Shown piece by piece: positions 59,771 through 64,000 of a DNA stretch of 64,000 bases. Under the pieces are notes generated by a model, which was not told the origin of the DNA, made no database searches, and was given only the letters and a program-made list of their open reading frames with translations. Numbering within the stretch: position 1 is the first letter of the stretch; each line of letters begins with the position of its first letter. This stretch comes from Homalodisca vitripennis. Lineage: Eukaryota; Arthropoda; Insecta; Hemiptera; Cicadellidae. The stretch spans positions 1 through 64,000 of the forward strand of contig NW_025777521.1 of NCBI RefSeq assembly GCF_021130785.1, read 5' to 3'. A program made the position numbers and the translations under genes.

Positions 59771-61626
59771 ACAAAATCCTAAAATAGAGTATCTATAGCA
59801 CTTTGATAGTCTGAGTTTAAAGTCACCAGCCTCAAGGTCCCTAAGATCAAACGAACGTAAAACACTAACCAACATCAAAGGTCAGAATAATCAAGACCCC
59901 TACAAAAATAGCGGAACACAGATTGAGGCGGTAAGGAAGTGATAACAGACGTGAAAACTCATGGTTGATGTAGGTTAACCATTGAGTCCACAGATCGCAA
60001 CTTAACTGCAAGTCATACTGGCGGAGTCGTATAGCATAAATACGTACTACCATCGTCAAAATAATGACGAAGTATATTATTTGTATTTTATATTATTTAT
60101 ATTGTACATATAGTATAATTACTCCTTGTATGAAACATATTTTTCTTGCAATAACATTAAAAACGGAGCTTTGTCTCAGGAACCTCTATAAATCATGTCA
60201 GTATCAGAAATGTTGTCTAGTTTATAACTTAAGTTGTTATAATTTGTTTTAATGATGATTTCACGCTCAGTTATTGACTGAAAATATGTTTTACCAAAAA
60301 TTAACAACAGTCCTAAAATATTTATAGATATAATAGCTAATAGAAGACATGCGCACGGTTTGCTTGTAATTATTATTATTATGTTATAGCATTACATATA
60401 TTTTCTGTTAGAACTGTAAATGTGGTGGTGAATTTTCAATGAATAAAAAACAATAACGTTCATTAAACGTAGGCGAACTAAAGTAAATGAAGGCGAAGAG
60501 ATATTGCATTAAACCAGGACTGGACGTAACGTGTGAAATGACTGCTATTTGTCACTTCTACTCCACACTTCGAAAATAGATGTGAGTTTTCCCTTTTTTC
60601 ATAGTTAGTATAAGTTTTAGCCCATTGTTAATCGTAGTTCTCGCTCACGCCAGCGTATGTACCAGATAAATCGTTAAAGCCTTTGGAATATCAATTAATT
60701 TGAATATATAAATCTATATTGTCTTTTATTGTGTAATTGAAAATATATTTTTTCATTTTTTCACGTTTGTTCAACGTGTCAATACTACCACTTTTAGTTT
60801 ACCTTGTCACGTGTTACGTTGCACTGTCTATTGTCCAGTGAATATTATTCGCAAATCTCGTTAAGAAATGATTTGATTTTATAAGTTACATATAAAATAA
60901 CATTCAAAGCTGAAGATGTTACTACTAATGTAACAGTCAAGAATACAAACTAGAAGCGTGTTTATACTAAGTAAAGGAAACAGGATTTTTCCGGACATTT
61001 GCCATCGTTTAGTGATACAAAAATCAGTAATACTACGTTTTGAGATCTGTAATTTGAAAACCAAATACTAAGTGGTGACAACCGACTCTCTAAAAAGTAT
61101 TATAGTAGGCAGTGGTTGTTCCCAATTTATCACCACCTATTTATATTGTTATAATATTTAAGACTGAAATGATATAAAAACAAAAGCAATAAGAATGGCT
61201 ACACTGGAATATTGAATACGGCATCAAAGGGCATTTGCAATTCATGACTGGGCGAGAGTAAGGAAGGCTTACTTAAATAACACTTTATTGTAAATTGTAG
61301 CCATTTCGAGGACCATAGGAATTCGCTTAACCACATTATATTGCTTGTCCTTACATTACATTATATAGTGCATTACTGGTTAATTTAATAAAACGCGTTA
61401 CCGTTCATTGTATACATTAAATTATATTATACATTATTACATTTTAGTGTTAAAGTCAACATTGTTCATAAAATATAAATGTTAAACGTAATATTTATAT
61501 AGTTTATTGGCTTTTAAATTTTAAATAATTAGGGATACTAATAATTATATTCGTTTCTACATTTTGAATAGAAAAATAATTATACATACTTTTTCAGTTT
61601 CATATCAATAGGCTATTTATTGTTAG

Positions 61627-62000
61627 ACTAGCTTTTACCCGCGGCTTCGCGAACAATGTTCAAAATAGACCAGTGTAGCCTTCTCAGTGAAAGAATTTAT
61701 GATGTAATATGATTGTTATCTGATACGTATTACTTCCGTACCCATGGGTAAGAGATTTTAAAGTTACCTAGTACAAGTGAACTAATACAATTTTTAGCTG
61801 TTCATATTTGTTTTGCGAGTGTAGGAGAGTAGATTTCTGGTTGTAACCAATACATTTATGACGCCATGGTTGAGTTTGTCTGTCCCAGAGCCTAGATAAA
61901 GAAAATATATACATATAAAGAGCAGGGAAACTTACTTCAATCAAAATGCCTCATAGATAAGTTTGCCTTTTCATAACGATGAAAAAATATGTGGAACTCT
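61627..62000 (-). mobile_element. CCCGCGGCTTCGC family repeat, minus copy
   Basis: Starts ACTAGCTTTTACCCGCGGC then TTCGCG. GTAGGAGAGTAGATTTCTGG and CATGGTTGAGTTTGTCTGTC parallel 37309-37360. The right end is not clear; sequence after about 62000 is different and GC-richer. Confidence 0.62.
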
Positions 62001-62260
62001 AACACCATTGTAGTCCGGCACTGCCCGTAGTCTCGTTACCCGTTGGCCGCAGACTCTACCATCGATAGTTGGTAAGTTAGGCAATTGAAAGATGGCTCAC
62101 CGGTACGGGGACGTGCGATCTGCTAAACGTTATTCGTTATTCAGAGTGACAAAGAAGTGCTGGTCCGGAGCCCCGATTGGTCTTGATCTAATAAAAGTAT
62201 CCCTCCTGTCTCTGGTCAGGATTTTGTTTTCTTATATTCCTAAACTAGTCTAATGTAATC
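62001..62260 (+). other. GC-richer patch with a 53-codon frame
   Basis: ATG at 62092 opens a frame that stops at 62251-62253 (MAHRYGDVRSAKRYSLF at its start). It is basic in its first half and hydrophobic in its second. CATCGATAG at 62060-62068 resembles a DRE/BEAF site, and TTGGTAAGTTAG near 62069 a splice donor. No family recognised; could be a repeat fragment rather than a gene. Confidence 0.2.
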
Positions 62261-63008
62261 AAAAGTAATCTAGTATTGCTAAAGTAATCAAAGTAACTGA
62301 TTGTAAGATCAAGGAGTAATAAGTGATTTAATGAGCCTTTGAAAGTATCGTATTAATATGGCTGACACTTGGACCGAGTTTCGGCGGCCATAGAAATCCA
62401 TGCGTCTGAACACCGGTTTGGAGAAATTTTTGAACTTCATTTAATTTCACTCCATGGCTCAGAGTGCGAAAATTTTAGGTCAATTTTGGATTAATATAGT
62501 TAATCTAGAAACACGGTTAGGTAACTATATTAATAGTATTATTATGGTTTTAAATACAAAATAATTAGTTCTTATTTATAGAGCTTGTGTTCAAAAATTT
62601 AATTATTATTAAGGTTAGAGTATTTTGAATGTATTAATATTGATACTTTTCATAAGTGATGAGAAAGAACTTTTTCAAAAATGAATATAAAACTGATCAA
62701 AGGATATTTAAAATTCATTAACTCTGGAGAGTGAGGAAACCTCACTTCAGCAAATATTTACATGTGAACTATTGCGCTTCACCCATCGCTCTTTAATGTT
62801 CACAGGATCCAGGAGGCAGTACAAGTCAGTTCTTTCACTTTCACCTAATATCAGTTGATACAATAACAATGAAAAGTCCAAGAGTAGAATAATATAGAAA
62901 GAGGTAAACAGATTCTATCAGATAATTAACTACATAACTAATTTGTTAAACCTGAAACTTAATTAATATACGATTATTTCATGTGCATTAATGAGGTGTG
63001 AAGATATT
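62261..63008. other. AT-rich DNA, nothing recognised
   Basis: No coding signals. GAGAGTGAGGAAACCTCACTT near 62727 is loosely similar to GAGAGTAAGGAAGGCTTACTT near 61254, which may be another minor repeat. Confidence 0.4.
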
Positions 63009-63290
63009 GTACATTTATGTAAATGAGGCTGGAAATAGGTGAGTGGATACAATGCGATACACAAAGAAACACTGGTGTTGACAACCTGACAGTTTATTAA
63101 TATGGATTCTGACTTCCTTTACACTATTGCGATGTGACATAGTCTGTACATTTATGTAAATGAGGCTTAGAGTAGAATAAGATGGAAACAGGTGAAAGGA
63201 AACTACTAGAAACATATACAAACACTCGTGTGTTAGGCCTGACAGCTAATTAGTTTCTGAGTCCTTTACAGCACTGCGGTCTGACGGGAA
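63009..63290 (+). repeat. Tandem repeat, 2 diverged copies of ~137 bp
   Basis: GTACATTTATGTAAATGAGG is present at 63009 and 63146. Shared later phrases include GTGTT followed by CCTGACAG (63074-63092 and 63230-63244) and TTTACA..ACTGCG/ATTGCG. The copies are clearly diverged, so the duplication is older than the one at 34667. Confidence 0.7.
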
Positions 63291-64000
63291 TATATAAGGG
63301 ACTTATATTTTCCTATCCTATGTGCCTTTGCATCTTTCCCTAACCCCTTCTACCTCTAAGTGTAGTCATCAATATACTGCAGAATCTCATGTACTAAATC
63401 AGTCATAAATATGTCATACATTTATTTATTAAGTAGATTTTTAAAATTATAATTTACCAAGTATAAGTTATAACGCTTCTAAAGTATTTTTTTAGATAAA
63501 AATGTGATCTTTATACACAAAGTTGATGCTAGCAATGTGTAAGTAAATATTATAGATTGAAAGAGTTTTTCATACATATTATTAAATTTAAATACTAAAA
63601 ACAATAGAACACTTTATACGGATTAGACAATTAGTCAAACAGCTCATTTAACAAATAAGTAAACGATTTCACCGAAACACGAAGCCTTGACGACTCCCAA
63701 AGGATGCTTCACAGCGAGGCGTTTTTCCTAGTCCTATATCTTTTATGCGTACAAATAGGTAGGCCTATACTAGTGATTTTTTATTCTATTATGAATTAGT
63801 AGGCTAGCTTACTACAAAATCTTTTATGCGTTTGTGATAATATAATTACGTAATAAAACTTACCTGGCAAGTCTTGATTATATACCCTTACTAATAGTTT
63901 TTTTTAATCTCCAGAGAGTTTAGGAACCAAAATAATCGAAACGTCTGGAATATGAACTATAAAGTATACCAGATTATCGTCTAAAGCAACGTTTAGCGAA
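63291..64000. other. AT-rich DNA to window end, no gene seen
   Basis: No recognisable coding or RNA features. Confidence 0.5.

Larger units (their letters stand above)
58886..61626. other. AT-rich DNA with small repeats, no gene
   Basis: Contains the repeat at 59205-59303, the (ATCTC)5 tract at 59746-59770 and a TTAAGGGG at 59641-59648. The short frames at 59865-61064 show nothing recognisable. Confidence 0.5.

Overview
The window looks like nuclear DNA of an insect, probably a hemipteran. That is an inference from base composition and repeat content, not from a conserved host gene. It is AT-rich and has long gene-poor stretches, (TA)n microsatellites and several arthropod-style transposons. 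No bacterial operons, rRNA, tRNA or CRISPR are visible, and I could not identify any complete host protein-coding gene.

Positions 1-26190 are one large complex satellite array that continues to the left of the window. It is a higher-order repeat in which long (about 5.75 kb) and short (about 4.6 kb) units alternate: 1-5754, 5755-10311, 10312-16046, 16047-20683, and a chimeric terminal unit 20684-26190. Each unit mixes diverged T-rich subunits with a 178-bp period, C-tract cassettes, a module opening with CTCACTCA or GACTGACTGAC, and a perfect 19-bp GC-rich hairpin. The array ends directly after a copy of that hairpin.

Positions 26191-48207 are AT-rich intergenic or intronic DNA with recognisable insertions. 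These include an inverted pair of one repeat family (27719-28197 and 29171-29642) and a longer copy (37132-38494). There is also a 190-bp tandem duplication (34667-35046), a pogo/Tigger-like MITE (43416-43779), and a TTAA-flanked Kolobok-like element (46354-47432) that keeps the last ~100 codons of a transposase. A few GC-rich islands carry promoter-like motifs (TATA, CRE, NRF1-type palindrome), and two spots look like a microexon and a first exon. All of these are weakly supported.

Positions 48208-53508 hold a nearly complete, probably young non-LTR retrotransposon. It has a 5' UTR, an ORF1 with a DUF4780-type C-terminal domain, and an ORF2 with endonuclease, reverse transcriptase, RNase H and a zinc motif. 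It ends in a short A tail and has an 11-bp target-site duplication. ORF2 is broken by two single-base frameshifts. The endonuclease and RT would nick the target and copy the element RNA, and ORF1 would form the RNP, so this copy could not move itself without help.

Positions 53509-64000 return to AT-rich DNA with further repeat fragments (56536-56718, 58838-58885, 59205-59303, 61627-62000), a second NRF1-type island (55430-55520), a pentanucleotide repeat and a ~137-bp tandem repeat near 63.1 kb.
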